From Pseudomonadales bacterium (lineage in GTDB: Bacteria; Pseudomonadota; Gammaproteobacteria; Pseudomonadales; Pseudohongiellaceae): DNA of 52,671 nucleotides. The stretch lies in assembly GCA_023257655.1 (NCBI GenBank), contig JALRBQ010000019.1, positions 1 through 52,671 of the forward strand, read 5' to 3'. Of the stretch, positions 31,227-39,780 are shown in pieces. Under the pieces are notes generated by a model that was not told where the DNA came from, did not search any database, and saw nothing but the letters and a program-made list of their open reading frames with translations. Numbering within the stretch: the stretch's first letter is position 1; every line of letters begins with the position of its first letter. The translations under genes and the position numbers were made by a program.

Positions 31227-32540
31227 ATGCACAAGTCTGTAATCTGCTGCTGCCTGCTGCTCTCACCCTGGTTCACCCTTGCCCAGAGTCCGCAGTCGAT
31301 CGTGCCGATCAGCCCCGATGTCGAGACAGCGTTCCAGCGATTGCGCGCGGAACCCCAGATCGTTGCCATACTCGAGCAGTTGAAGGCAGATGAGGCCGAA
31401 GCCGTGCGCGAACAAATTCGGATGACGGAGATCCCCGCCCCTCCTTTCATGGAAGAGCGGCGTGCAGCCTATTTCCTCGAACAGATGCGAAGTCGCGGAT
31501 TAGCTGATGCCTATATCGATAGTGAAGGTAATGTGATCGGAATACGACGAGGCAAGGGAAATGGCCCGACACTGTTGTTGGCCGCGCATCTCGACACCGT
31601 GTTCCCCCAGAATGTTGACACAACAGTCGAACTTCGCGGTGGCCGTTATTACGCACCGGGTATCGGTGATGACACTCGCGGCCTCACAGTCCTACTATCC
31701 ATCATCGACGCTCTCAATCGCAGCGGCATCGAAACCGAGGCCGACATAATCTTCACTGGCAATGTGGGTGAAGAGGGGCGCGGCGACTTGCGCGGCGTCA
31801 AGGCAATCTTTCGTGATCATCCCGAAATAGACGGCTTTGTCTCTATCGACGGCGTACGATTGCAGCGCATTACAACCGGTGGCACCGGTAGTCGCCGCTT
31901 CGAGTTCCAGTTCACCGGACCCGGAGGACACTCTTTCGGCGCGTTCGGGCTCGCCAGCGCAATCCATGCCATGGGTCGAGCCATCGCCAAGATTGCGGAA
32001 CTGGAAACGCCCGACTACCCCAAGACTACTTTCACGGTTGGTACCGTGGCTGGCGGCACGTCGGTGAATTCAATCGCTGCCGACGCCGCGTTCGCACTCG
32101 ACATGCGGTCGAATGATCCCGAACTGCTGCTACAGCTGGAGAACCGTGCGAAAGCGGTGGCGCTGGAGGCGGTGGCGGAAGAAAACGCGCGCTGGAACAA
32201 CGGCGAGATCACAGTCGAATTCAATTTGATTGGTGATCGCCCCGTGGGCCACACTCCTAGCGGCAGCTCGATTGTCCAGGTCGCGGCGCTGGCTTTCGAT
32301 GCGCTGGAAATGCCGCTGGCAGACCTGGGAATTTCGAGTACGGATGCCAACGTGCCGATGGCCCTCGGAATTCCGGCAATCACCATTGCCGGCGGCGGGG
32401 ATGGCGGAGGTTCTCACTCTCCCGAAGAATGGTTCGCGCCAACTGATTCCCACCTCGGGCCACAGCTCGCATTCCTCATCATGCTCGGTCTGGCAGGAAT
32501 GACTGATGTCAGTCCTGCCCTGCTCGTCGAACGGGATTAG
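31227..32540 (+). CDS. Exported M20 family metallopeptidase
   Basis: 437-residue zinc peptidase of the M20/M25/M40 group (peptidase T/CPG2-like), with signal peptide ending about F-T-L-A-Q (20). Zinc ligands and catalytic residues are all present: H121-L-D123 in AAHLDTVF, the bridging Asp148 in GIGDDTRG, the catalytic/ligand Glu pair in NVGEEGRGD (~182-183), and the final His in SHSPEEW. The lid/dimer domain has GPGGHSFGAFG. Such enzymes trim dipeptides or N-acylated amino acids; being periplasmic, it would scavenge peptides. It has its own extended -10 promoter. It ends 45 bases from the convergent gene. Confidence 0.93.
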   Translation: MHKSVICCCLLLSPWFTLAQSPQSIVPISPDVETAFQRLRAEPQIVAILEQLKADEAEAVREQIRMTEIPAPPFMEERRAAYFLEQMRSRGLADAYIDSEGNVIGIRRGKGNGPTLLLAAHLDTVFPQNVDTTVELRGGRYYAPGIGDDTRGLTVLLSIIDALNRSGIETEADIIFTGNVGEEGRGDLRGVKAIFRDHPEIDGFVSIDGVRLQRITTGGTGSRRFEFQFTGPGGHSFGAFGLASAIHAMGRAIAKIAELETPDYPKTTFTVGTVAGGTSVNSIAADAAFALDMRSNDPELLLQLENRAKAVALEAVAEENARWNNGEITVEFNLIGDRPVGHTPSGSSIVQVAALAFDALEMPLADLGISSTDANVPMALGIPAITIAGGGDGGGSHSPEEWFAPTDSHLGPQLAFLIMLGLAGMTDVSPALLVERD

Positions 32541-32585
32541 GCTCACCCGCTGCGGCGCCGACGGCGGGCCGCTATCGGGCTGGCA

Positions 32586-33404
32586 TCATTCGCTGTCAGC
32601 ACCTTTGCGCAGGTGGCCGTACATCAATTCCTCCGCAAATTCGACACATTTGAATTCCAACAGCTGCATGTTCTCATCCAGGCGTCGATACAGCGGCAGT
32701 CGGATCGTCCAGGGTTGGGTATAGACGTTGGGATCTTCCAGGGTGGCCTCATACAGCAGCGTGTTTGGACCAGTGTGGGTGTAGCGCTCGGTGACACGCA
32801 GAGCATCAGTATGATGGTTGCCAGCATGGTCGAACCAGGTGTCAGGCACCTGGTCAGTGACGTCAACAACCAGCGTATCACCTTCAAAATGTCCACGACC
32901 ATGACCCATCCAACTGAAAATCGGGGCCTCGAAATCCGGTCGGTTCATGTAGACGATACGACTGGCACTGGCGAACTCGTATGCCATGACCACGTGTTCC
33001 GGTGACTGAATGATCTGGAACGGAAAAGGCATATACGTGGCACGGGGAATACCGGGCATATAGCATTTGACGACCGGATCCAGGGCCAGCCAGTCTGCCT
33101 TGTTGGCCTGCTGCTGCGCACGCGCCTCGGCGGTGTAGGGAATCTCGCCCCCGACTACGATGCCCAGACCCGCGGGAATTGCACCGATTGCACCCAACTG
33201 CACCAGCGGGCCGAAATCGGCGGCATGGGGCTCGATGTCATAATAGGCAGTTCCCAGCGCCTGCCAGATTCCGTTGAAATCCGGACTGCCATCGGCAGTA
33301 CGCGGAATGGTCGAATTATCGGCTGCCAATACGGCACCCACTGGCAACAACAGCGCCCCCAGCAGCGCCAGGATGAGGTAATTACTTCTTCGAAATCCAC
33401 GCAT
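32586..33404 (-). CDS. Secreted protein of unknown function (DGxPDxxGIW type)
   Basis: 272-residue protein with signal peptide 1-27 (RRSNYLILALLGALLLPVGAVLA). After the signal comes TADGSPDFNGIWQ, a motif at the mature N-terminus of a large family of secreted proteins abundant in Acidobacteria and environmental proteobacteria. The body contains PRATYMPFPFQIIQSPEHVVMAYEF, SWMGHGRGHFEGDTLVVDVT and DALRVTERYTHTGPNTLLYEATLEDP, characteristic of those proteins, which are predicted beta-rich and functionally uncharacterised. The start 33404 is chosen over 33491 because GGGAGAAGGG precedes it and the signal peptide begins there. It diverges from the second DUF6644 pair. Confidence 0.82.
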   Translation of the reverse strand: MRGFRRSNYLILALLGALLLPVGAVLAADNSTIPRTADGSPDFNGIWQALGTAYYDIEPHAADFGPLVQLGAIGAIPAGLGIVVGGEIPYTAEARAQQQANKADWLALDPVVKCYMPGIPRATYMPFPFQIIQSPEHVVMAYEFASASRIVYMNRPDFEAPIFSWMGHGRGHFEGDTLVVDVTDQVPDTWFDHAGNHHTDALRVTERYTHTGPNTLLYEATLEDPNVYTQPWTIRLPLYRRLDENMQLLEFKCVEFAEELMYGHLRKGADSE

Positions 33405-33652
33405 GCCCTTCTCCCCTGTTCTTGTTTTAATCGGTAATATGAGCGTCGGTGTTATGAGAGTTGCTGCGGCGAATGGCCATTGGCGACTCACCGCTGCGAG
33501 ATTCTAGCATAGCAATCCGAAATGGGCCCATGGTCTTGCATGTTGACAGCCCCGCGAGAAACCCCGCACTATCCAGCGCAGCAGCGACCGCACACAAAGC
33601 CGGCTCTCGCTGATTTCACTGCCTGAAGCTGGCCACACAACGAGGCAATTGC

Positions 33653-34144
33653 GTGGAAACCTTCGCCCGTTTCGAAAACACGCCCCTGAGCATCTGGTTT
33701 CGGGAATCTGGCGTCGCCTTTTTCTCGACGCTGACCCTGCATTCCCTGGCCATGGGGCTGGTTGTTGGGATTAATATCGCGCTGGGTCTGCGTCTGGCAG
33801 GTTTTGCCAGGTCCATTCCGCTGCAGGGTCTGCGCCACTTCTATCCGCTGCACTGGTTCTGTGCGCTATTGATATTGCTCTCCGGCATCGGCTTGCTGAT
33901 TGCCTACCCGGCCAAGGCACTGACCAACCCATTGTTCTACCTCAAGCTATGCGCGCTCTCTGTTGCTCTGCTGCTTTACCGTTATTTCCAGAACTGGATG
34001 GCATCCCAGGATGACGAAATCAATCCGACACCTCATTTGCGCCGACTCGCAATCATAATGCTTGTCTTATGGATAATAACAATTACTGCTGGTCGTTTTC
34101 TCGCCTACACACACTGGGTGTTATTGGCCTCGCACCTTAGCTGA
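33653..34144 (+). CDS. DUF6644-type membrane protein, copy 2a
   Basis: 163-residue polytopic membrane protein related in pattern to the genes at 1356 and 1919: RESGVAFFSTLTLHSLAMGLVVGINIALGLRLAG in the first half, a PLHWFC turn, NPLFYLKLCALSVALLLYRYF, and the C-terminal TAGRFLAYTHW. The start is a GTG with ACGAGG upstream. It is followed after seven bases by another family member, so this is the second DUF6644 pair in the window. The D in the canonical LDLRLLGL is replaced here (LGLRLAG), so this copy is the more divergent. Function unknown. Confidence 0.75.
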   Translation: METFARFENTPLSIWFRESGVAFFSTLTLHSLAMGLVVGINIALGLRLAGFARSIPLQGLRHFYPLHWFCALLILLSGIGLLIAYPAKALTNPLFYLKLCALSVALLLYRYFQNWMASQDDEINPTPHLRRLAIIMLVLWIITITAGRFLAYTHWVLLASHLS

Positions 34145-34151
34145 GCACAGC

Positions 34152-34661
34152 ATGATTAAGACATTACTCGAATTTTCACAGTCCACAGGCATCTACGGAT
34201 TCATGAATTCGGCCTGGGGCTGGCCGATTGCCGAGTCCCTGCATTTTGTCGGCCTGTGCCTGATTATTGGCACCGTCGGCGTATTCGACCTGCGACTGAT
34301 GGGCCTGGCAAAGGCAACCCCGCTGAAGGCATTGCATCGATTGGTCCCGCTGGGTGTTGCCGGTTACTTGCTTAACGTCACGACCGGCATCATGTTCCTG
34401 ACGACAGCGCCCGATCAGTACCTGTTCAATCCGGCCGTGCAAACCAAGCTGCTGTTCATGCTGATTGCTGGCATTAACATGCTGTTTTTCTATGCCACTA
34501 CGGCCACCGCGACCCGAGCAACCCCGGCTCTGGCCCAGGCACCTCTGCGCGCGCGCGTGATTGGCACGATCTCGCTGACCTGTTGGCTGGCGGTAATCGT
34601 ATGCGGCCGTCTCATCACGTATTATCGCCCGCCTTATCATTGGTACTTCTGGTGCCAGTGA
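34152..34661 (+). CDS. DUF6644-type membrane protein, copy 2b
   Basis: 169-residue membrane protein with the full family pattern: GWPIAESLHFVGLCLIIGTVGVFDLRLMGLAKATPLKALHRLVPLGVAGYLLNVTTGIMFL, NPAVQTKLLFMLIAGINMLFFY, ending near CGRLITYYR. It starts seven bases after copy 2a and is probably translated with it. The four DUF6644-like proteins of the window form two neighbouring pairs 31 kb apart. SURF1 follows after 100 bases, but a separate promoter lies between them. Confidence 0.8.
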   Translation: MIKTLLEFSQSTGIYGFMNSAWGWPIAESLHFVGLCLIIGTVGVFDLRLMGLAKATPLKALHRLVPLGVAGYLLNVTTGIMFLTTAPDQYLFNPAVQTKLLFMLIAGINMLFFYATTATATRATPALAQAPLRARVIGTISLTCWLAVIVCGRLITYYRPPYHWYFWCQ

Positions 34662-34701
34662 TCCCGCGACCCTGGACGTGTCTGAACCTGAACATTTAGT
34701 C

Positions 34702-34730
34702 TCACACCGTCGCCAGTGGCGCGCTATAAT
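34702..34730 (+). promoter_or_regulatory. Sigma-70 type promoter of SURF1 gene
   Basis: Perfect TATAAT (34725-34730) with a weak -35-like TCACAC (34702-34707) at 17 bases. The expected transcript start would be about 25 bases ahead of the ATG at 34762. Confidence 0.5.
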
Positions 34731-34761
34731 CGCCGCCTTCATTGGTTGACAGGGAACCGCC

Positions 34762-35535
34762 ATGCAACTGCGCACCGAATTTCGCAAGGGTGCCTTCCAG
34801 ATTCGCATCAACTGGCTGTTTGCCGCCTGCGTATTGATAACCGCCGTCAGTTTCGGCCGACTGGGAATCTGGCAACTGGATCGGGCCGCTGAAAAAGTGG
34901 CTGCGCAGCGCGCACTCGAGCTTGAGTTGCGGGATTCTGCCCCCGCGCTCGAAACAATCCCGACCAGCGACTTGTCTGCACTCAACCCTGAGCTGCGTAA
35001 CCGTCATGTCACTCTGCGTGGTGAGTACGACAACGAGCACAGCATCCTGCTGCTTGCCGAATTTTTTGAGGGGCAGATCGGCTACGGGGTCGTCACTCCT
35101 CTGCGTCTCGCGAACACAGGCCAACTCGTGCTCGTGAGCCGGGGCTGGACCTCTGGCATACTGCCACCGAACACGCCGCCGGACCTGCGACCCGTCACTG
35201 GCCCGGTCGAAGTCACCGCACAAATACACGTACCCGAGCCCAATGCCCGCAGCTTTGCCAGCGAGGTTGATCCCTCGCAATGGCCCTTGCGACTGCGTAC
35301 CCTGCAAATCGATATCGTGTCCGAAATTCTCGATGAACCGTTGTTTCCCTTCGAAGTGAGACTCACTGCCGATCAGCCTGGCACCCTGGTGCGGCACTGG
35401 CCAGCAGTAAACGCCGATGTTAATCAGAATTTATCCTATGCAATACAATGGTTTAGCTTCGGATTAATCGTACTGTTCGCAAGCCTGCTGGCCAGCAGTA
35501 ATCTGTGGTCCCTGCTGCGAGGCCCGCGCCGTTGA
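34762..35535 (+). CDS. SURF1 family protein (cytochrome c oxidase assembly)
   Basis: 257-residue inner-membrane protein of the SURF1/Shy1 family, which helps insert haem a into cytochrome c oxidase subunit I. It has the family topology: one N-terminal transmembrane helix (~17-36), a large periplasmic domain, and one C-terminal helix (~230-250). Hallmarks are LGIWQLDRAAEK near the first helix, RHVTLRGEYDNEHSILL, LVSRGWTSGILPP in the soluble domain, and NLSYAIQWFSFGL at the second helix. It shows that an aa3-type oxidase is expected in the genome; none of its subunits is here. The gene follows a good -10 promoter. Confidence 0.92.
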   Translation: MQLRTEFRKGAFQIRINWLFAACVLITAVSFGRLGIWQLDRAAEKVAAQRALELELRDSAPALETIPTSDLSALNPELRNRHVTLRGEYDNEHSILLLAEFFEGQIGYGVVTPLRLANTGQLVLVSRGWTSGILPPNTPPDLRPVTGPVEVTAQIHVPEPNARSFASEVDPSQWPLRLRTLQIDIVSEILDEPLFPFEVRLTADQPGTLVRHWPAVNADVNQNLSYAIQWFSFGLIVLFASLLASSNLWSLLRGPRR

Positions 35536-35759
35536 TTCCCGTGATACTTTGGAAATCCGCCATTTTCAGGGCCGTCTCAGGAATTAGTTAGCGATTTTGT
35601 CGAAAAACGCCGGAATCCCTCAAAAATTCAACAAATCAAGGCGTTCGAGTTAACGAGCGAGCGTTCAAATGTTCGCCGAAAGATGGTAAGGTGCGCCTGT
35701 TATTCAGGTCGGTCTGGACTCCACACAGACCCTTTAATTGAGATCTTAGGAGCAGCATT

Positions 35760-37205
35760 ATGCGCATCTTCTCCGCGAGGGAGTCGTTAGGCTATCTATG
35801 GTTGGCGAGCTTCCTTTTCGTGCCAGCCATCAGTCTGGCGCAATCCAGCGAAATCACCTTCCACAAGGACATCGAACCGATTCTCCAGCGCAGCTGTCAG
35901 AATTGTCACCGCGTAGGTGGTGCTGGCCCTATGCCACTGGTTTCCTACGAGGAAGTTGCTCCTTTCGCCGGCCTGATCGAGTACAAGACCGGATTGCGTG
36001 ATCGCGCCGGTGCCATGCCACCGTGGTACATGGAGAAGGATATCGGCATCCAGGAATACAAGGATGATCCGTCACTGAGCGATGCAGAAATCGCCGCAAT
36101 TTCGGCGTGGGCACGCAGCGGCACGCCCAAGGGCGATCCGGCCGATGCCCCAGCACCGATCAACTTCGATGACAGCGTCAAGTGGCGCGCAGGCGAGCCG
36201 GACCTGATCGTGAAGATGAATCCAGTCACAAAACTCGCCGGTACTCCTGACTGGTGGGGTGAGATCGACTATATTCCGACCGGCCTCACCGAAGACCGTT
36301 ATGTGAAATCTGTCGAAATCGTTGAAGTCAACGACGTCAACAACCAGGCGGGAACTGGTCGCGACACCGTCGGTGGACGCTACATTTTCCACCACATGAT
36401 CTGGGGCACTGCCCAGATGAACGAAAACGGCGAGCGGGCACCTGGACCCTCCATTCCCTGGCCAGTCCACGAAGTTGGCCGTAATGCCGATATCTTCGAT
36501 GAAGATGCTGGCCGTCTGCTGAAGGCAGGCTCCTACATCGTCTCCGACTCAGTGCATCTGCACTCCAATGGCCGAGATACAACCGGCCACCTGGAAGTCG
36601 GATTCCGCTTCCATGACAAGGACTACAAGCCGAAGTACCAGAATGCCTTCATCGGTCTGGGTAACGGCGTCGACATTAGCATTACTGGCAATGAGAAAGA
36701 CCAGGAATTGCACGCCTATACTGTGCTGACCCAGCACACCAAGGTCATCACTTTCGAACCGCACCTGCACGCTCCGGGTGAACGGATGTGTCTGGAGGCA
36801 ATCTGGGGTTACACCGTTGAGACCCTGTCTTGTGTCGGCTACGACCATAACTGGGTTCGCGGCTACCCCTATGCCGACAATGCGGCTCCCTTGCTGCCCA
36901 AAGGCACAATCCTGCATATCGTTGGTTATATGAACAATACCGAGTCCAATCCCAATGTGCCTGATCCGCGCAACTGGCAGGGCTCCGGCAATCGTTCTGT
37001 AACGAATATGTTTATCGACCTCGGTATTCGCGTAACTCTGAGTGACGAGCAGTTCTTCGAAGCGATGGAAGAACGTCGTCAGGCACTGAACCTCGGTCCT
37101 AATGACCATGTGATCGGCTGCCCTCTGTGTCTGGCACCTCTCGTTGCTCCAATTTCGGAGAGTGAAGCCGATTCCGACACTAATGAAGTTGCGACGAGGA
37201 ATTAG
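35760..37205 (+). CDS. Cytochrome c domain fused to copper-monooxygenase-like domain
   Basis: 481-residue periplasmic protein. Signal peptide 1-27 (ending S-L-A). A c-type haem site C46-Q-N-C-H50 sits in an SEITFHKDIEPILQRSC domain with the possible Met ligand in AGAMPPWYM. The larger C-terminal part has the peptidylglycine/dopamine monooxygenase-like fold pattern, with candidate copper ligands in IFHHMIWG, DSVHLHSNG and TFEPHLHAPGERM. It is related to the copper type II ascorbate-dependent monooxygenase-like proteins with fused cytochromes found in environmental bacteria. A Cys pair CPLC occurs near the C-terminus. Catalytic activity is not established. AGGAG precedes the ATG. A secreted-protein gene follows after eight bases, so they are an operon. 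Confidence 0.82.
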   Translation: MRIFSARESLGYLWLASFLFVPAISLAQSSEITFHKDIEPILQRSCQNCHRVGGAGPMPLVSYEEVAPFAGLIEYKTGLRDRAGAMPPWYMEKDIGIQEYKDDPSLSDAEIAAISAWARSGTPKGDPADAPAPINFDDSVKWRAGEPDLIVKMNPVTKLAGTPDWWGEIDYIPTGLTEDRYVKSVEIVEVNDVNNQAGTGRDTVGGRYIFHHMIWGTAQMNENGERAPGPSIPWPVHEVGRNADIFDEDAGRLLKAGSYIVSDSVHLHSNGRDTTGHLEVGFRFHDKDYKPKYQNAFIGLGNGVDISITGNEKDQELHAYTVLTQHTKVITFEPHLHAPGERMCLEAIWGYTVETLSCVGYDHNWVRGYPYADNAAPLLPKGTILHIVGYMNNTESNPNVPDPRNWQGSGNRSVTNMFIDLGIRVTLSDEQFFEAMEERRQALNLGPNDHVIGCPLCLAPLVAPISESEADSDTNEVATRN

Positions 37206-37213
37206 TAGAAGTC

Positions 37214-38152
37214 ATGTCCTATTTCAGCAGCCGTTTTAGCAACAGGGCATCGTACTCTGCCCTGTTGCTGGCAGTTTTACTGACTGTTTCTCCCCTGATC
37301 GCGCGGGCTGACACCTACCGAAGTGGGCAGCACATCGAACCAGCGTATGAGGGCTGGCGTCCGAATCCAGACGGTACTTTCAGTTTCATGTTCGGTTATA
37401 TGAATGAGAACTGGGAAGAAGAACCCGATGTGCCAGTCGGCGAGAACAATTTCTTCTCGCCGGGCGAACCGGATCGCGGACAACCTACCCACTTCCTGCC
37501 GCGTCGCAATCGCTTCCATTTCGAAGTGGTTGTGCCTTCGGATTGGGGTGACCGCGAATTGGTCTGGACTCTCAAAGTGAATGGCGTTGAACGCAAGGCA
37601 TACGCCACACTTAAGGCCGATTACCTGGTCGACAACATGGTCATCGCGTCTGAAACCGGCTCCCTTGGTGCCGGCACCAGCAGTCCCGAGTCGCGCTCCA
37701 ACACAGCACCGGAAGTCACTGTCCTCGGCGATGATATCCGCACGGCTCGTGTCGGGGAGCCGATCACACTGGTGACACAGATCACTGACGATGGTCTTCC
37801 GAAAGTTCGTCGCGAATCGTCGAATTCTGCTGCATCGCTCAAACGACGCATGTTGACCCCTCCCAGCAGAATCACAGTGGGCAAGGTCAACGGCCTGTTC
37901 CTTTCGTGGAACAAATATCGGGGACCCGGCTCAGTAACTATCGATCCCCCGCTGCCGAAGCCCTGGGAAGACACCCGAACGGATGCGAACTCACCGTGGG
38001 GAGCGTTGTGGTTGCCACCGGAAATTCCGGAGGACGGAGTCTACGAAGTCACGGCAACTTTCAGCGAGCCAGGTACCTATATATTGTGGGCACGGGCTGA
38101 CGACGGCGGCCTTTACAAGGACCGCTACATCACGGTTGAAGTCAGCGAGTAA
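37214..38152 (+). CDS. Secreted protein of unknown function, cytochrome partner
   Basis: 312-residue exported protein (signal peptide 1-32 ending A-R-A). The mature N-terminus has YEGWRPNPDGTFSFMFGYMNENWEEEPDVPVGENNFFSPGEPDRGQPTHFLPRRNRFHFEVVVPSDW, a segment seen next to haem-monooxygenase-like genes in environmental bacteria. The middle has an Ig-like beta stretch (APEVTVLGDDIRTARVGEPITLVTQITDDGLPK), and the C-terminus another, ending YILWARADDGGLYKDRYITVEV. No enzymatic motif is visible. The gene is eight bases after the cytochrome/monooxygenase gene, so the two should be expressed together. I do not recognise a named family. Confidence 0.72.
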   Translation: MSYFSSRFSNRASYSALLLAVLLTVSPLIARADTYRSGQHIEPAYEGWRPNPDGTFSFMFGYMNENWEEEPDVPVGENNFFSPGEPDRGQPTHFLPRRNRFHFEVVVPSDWGDRELVWTLKVNGVERKAYATLKADYLVDNMVIASETGSLGAGTSSPESRSNTAPEVTVLGDDIRTARVGEPITLVTQITDDGLPKVRRESSNSAASLKRRMLTPPSRITVGKVNGLFLSWNKYRGPGSVTIDPPLPKPWEDTRTDANSPWGALWLPPEIPEDGVYEVTATFSEPGTYILWARADDGGLYKDRYITVEVSE

Positions 38153-38164
38153 TTACGCCCGATG

Positions 38165-38192
38165 ACACAGACTCCTAACAAGGAGTCTGTGT
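38165..38192. terminator. Bidirectional hairpin between convergent genes
   Basis: Perfect 12-bp stem ACACAGACTCCT (38165-38176) / AGGAGTCTGTGT (38181-38192) with an AACA loop. It overlaps the stop of the minus-strand gene and lies 13 bases after the plus-strand stop. The T tract is poor on both sides, so efficiency is uncertain. Confidence 0.6.
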
Positions 38193-38765
38193 TGTTGAGT
38201 CCAGCTTGATCGTAAATGGCGGGTCGTATTGCGGCGGATCGCGGTTGATAATAATCTCGGTACGCGGCGGCATGACCGTGCGCACCTCCGGATCTCCATA
38301 ACGCAACTGCAATAACAGCTCGTCGATCTCCTTGTGAATGGAGGGCGGCTTGGCATCCACGCCGAAGGAAAAGCTGAAACTGCCCCGCACGAGTTGATCG
38401 TTTGCTCCCAATACAGCCCAGTCTGCGATGTAGTAGTCGGCGGCTGCAAGTACTGGCAGACTCCAGGCGAATGAGGAATCTGGCTGGGGGTCATAGCGAA
38501 AATCGATATCTACCCAGTCACGCTTCTCATTCCGAAGCGTCAATTTCACGAGCCGAACGCGCTGCGGAAATTGCAGACTTAGATGGACCGGTGCCTCCAG
38601 CATCACCGAGTCATCAACGGGCTCTGTCGTCGTCTTCGCGAGAAAACTCGAGCCATCGAACGCCTGCTGATAACGCATGGGCGCCGACGGCAATTGCGCC
38701 GATGCGACACCAGAACCGACACTCAGGACCAAGCTGGCAACGAGCAGTAGACGAGGGTGAATCAT
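38175..38765 (-). CDS. Secreted CopC-fold-like protein lacking the canonical Cu(II) histidine
   Basis: 196-residue exported protein (signal 1-23, ending A-S-A). Its core follows the CopC/CopZ-like beta-sandwich pattern: DDSVMLEAPVHLSLQFPQRVRLVKLTL, then a middle strand, and YYIADWAVLGANDQLVRGSFSFSFG. In true CopC the last stretch contains D-G-H-P supplying a Cu(II) ligand; here it reads N-D-Q-L, and the mature N-terminus is Gln, not His. A long charged tail follows. A similar protein is encoded at 39781, on the other side of the thioesterase gene. The role is probably not classical copper buffering; it may be a structural carrier or a different metal site. Confidence 0.7.
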   Translation of the reverse strand: MIHPRLLLVASLVLSVGSGVASAQLPSAPMRYQQAFDGSSFLAKTTTEPVDDSVMLEAPVHLSLQFPQRVRLVKLTLRNEKRDWVDIDFRYDPQPDSSFAWSLPVLAAADYYIADWAVLGANDQLVRGSFSFSFGVDAKPPSIHKEIDELLLQLRYGDPEVRTVMPPRTEIIINRDPPQYDPPFTIKLDSTTQTPC

Positions 38766-38913
38766 TTTACGATGGGTGCTCTCTGAACTGGCGAGTTAAC
38801 CTGGGTGGCGACGCGCTCTCCCTGCGCAAGGCACCAGGCCAGTGCCCGGAAATATTACACACTAAGTCCAGCTTCGGCAACGCAGCGAATCTGGCACTGA
38901 ATTGGAAGCAAAG

Positions 38914-39717
38914 ATGTCACAACAGCAATCGAACATCCTGGAAATTCTGTCGGGTCTCCATGCCAGCGCCGACAATATCGCCCACTTCGATGAGGACTGG
39001 ACGCAGGGGCGTTCCGCCTTTGGCGGCATCGCGTCGTCGTTTGCAGTCACCGCTATGCGCAAACTGCTCGACACGGCGAAGCCGATGCGTTCGTTGATGG
39101 TTTCATTCATCGCGCCAATTCCACCTGGAGAAATTGCCGTGACCGCGCAGATTCTGCGCCAGGGCAAGAACGTCACCCAGATGAGTGCCGATGTCGTCAG
39201 TGGCGGCCAGGTCGCCCTGCAAGCCATGGGTGTGTTCGGTAATCCGCGACAGGGTCTGATCGTTCCGGCTCAGCACGACGTCATTTTCAAACCGAGGGAA
39301 CAGGGTATTCCGTTTGCCGATCATTCCCGGCGACTCCCGAGTTTCCTTGGCTATTTTGATGGCTGCTGGGTGGATGGCGGTCTGCCCTTCTCCGGCACCA
39401 GCAAACGCCATCTCGCCATGTGGGTACGACATCGGGCCGATCTTCAGGATTTTCGCACAGAGAAACTCGTAGCCATCTGCGATATTCCGCCACCGGTTGT
39501 GCTGTCTTATTTTGACACCCCACCCGTTCCCGCGAGCTCTCTCACATGGTCACTGGAGTTTCTGGTCCCGCCAGAGCGCGTCGAAGGAGACTGGTTTTAT
39601 TTGGACTACCAGGTAGAGTCAGCTGCAGAAGGTTATACCCAGCAATCCGGCAGGATCTTCGACGAATCCGGGCAGTTGTGCGCACTGTCCAGGCAATGCA
39701 TGGTGTATTTTGGCTAG
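38914..39717 (+). CDS. Acyl-CoA thioesterase, TesB/double-hotdog type
   Basis: 267-residue cytoplasmic double-hotdog protein of the TesB-like thioesterase family. Visible are the N-terminal WTQGRSAFGGIASSFAVTAM, the substrate-facing SLMVSFIAPIPPGEIAVTAQILRQGKNVTQMSADVVSGGQVALQAMGVFG hotdog, and the C-terminal GYTQQSGRIFDESGQLCALSRQCMVYFG. The catalytic Asp of TesB-type enzymes is plausibly in the YFDTP or GRIFDESG segments, but this is not certain. The start ATG 38914 has GGAAGC upstream; a TTG at 38902 is less likely. It is flanked by two CopC-fold-like genes, with no obvious functional link. Confidence 0.85.
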   Translation: MSQQQSNILEILSGLHASADNIAHFDEDWTQGRSAFGGIASSFAVTAMRKLLDTAKPMRSLMVSFIAPIPPGEIAVTAQILRQGKNVTQMSADVVSGGQVALQAMGVFGNPRQGLIVPAQHDVIFKPREQGIPFADHSRRLPSFLGYFDGCWVDGGLPFSGTSKRHLAMWVRHRADLQDFRTEKLVAICDIPPPVVLSYFDTPPVPASSLTWSLEFLVPPERVEGDWFYLDYQVESAAEGYTQQSGRIFDESGQLCALSRQCMVYFG

Positions 39718-39780
39718 CGGGCAGCAGACGATACTCCGGGAAATTGCTACACTGCACGCTCACTTTTCGAGCAAGCTCTG

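Noticed and set aside
33543..33572. TTGACA-N18-CACTAT promoter before DUF6644 copy 2
   Set aside because: The -35 is perfect but the -10 matches only three of six bases; too weak to annotate.
34176..34985. 269-codon minus-strand open frame
   Set aside because: It spans the antisense of a DUF6644 gene, the SURF1 promoter region and the start of SURF1; the product is low-complexity and unlike any protein.
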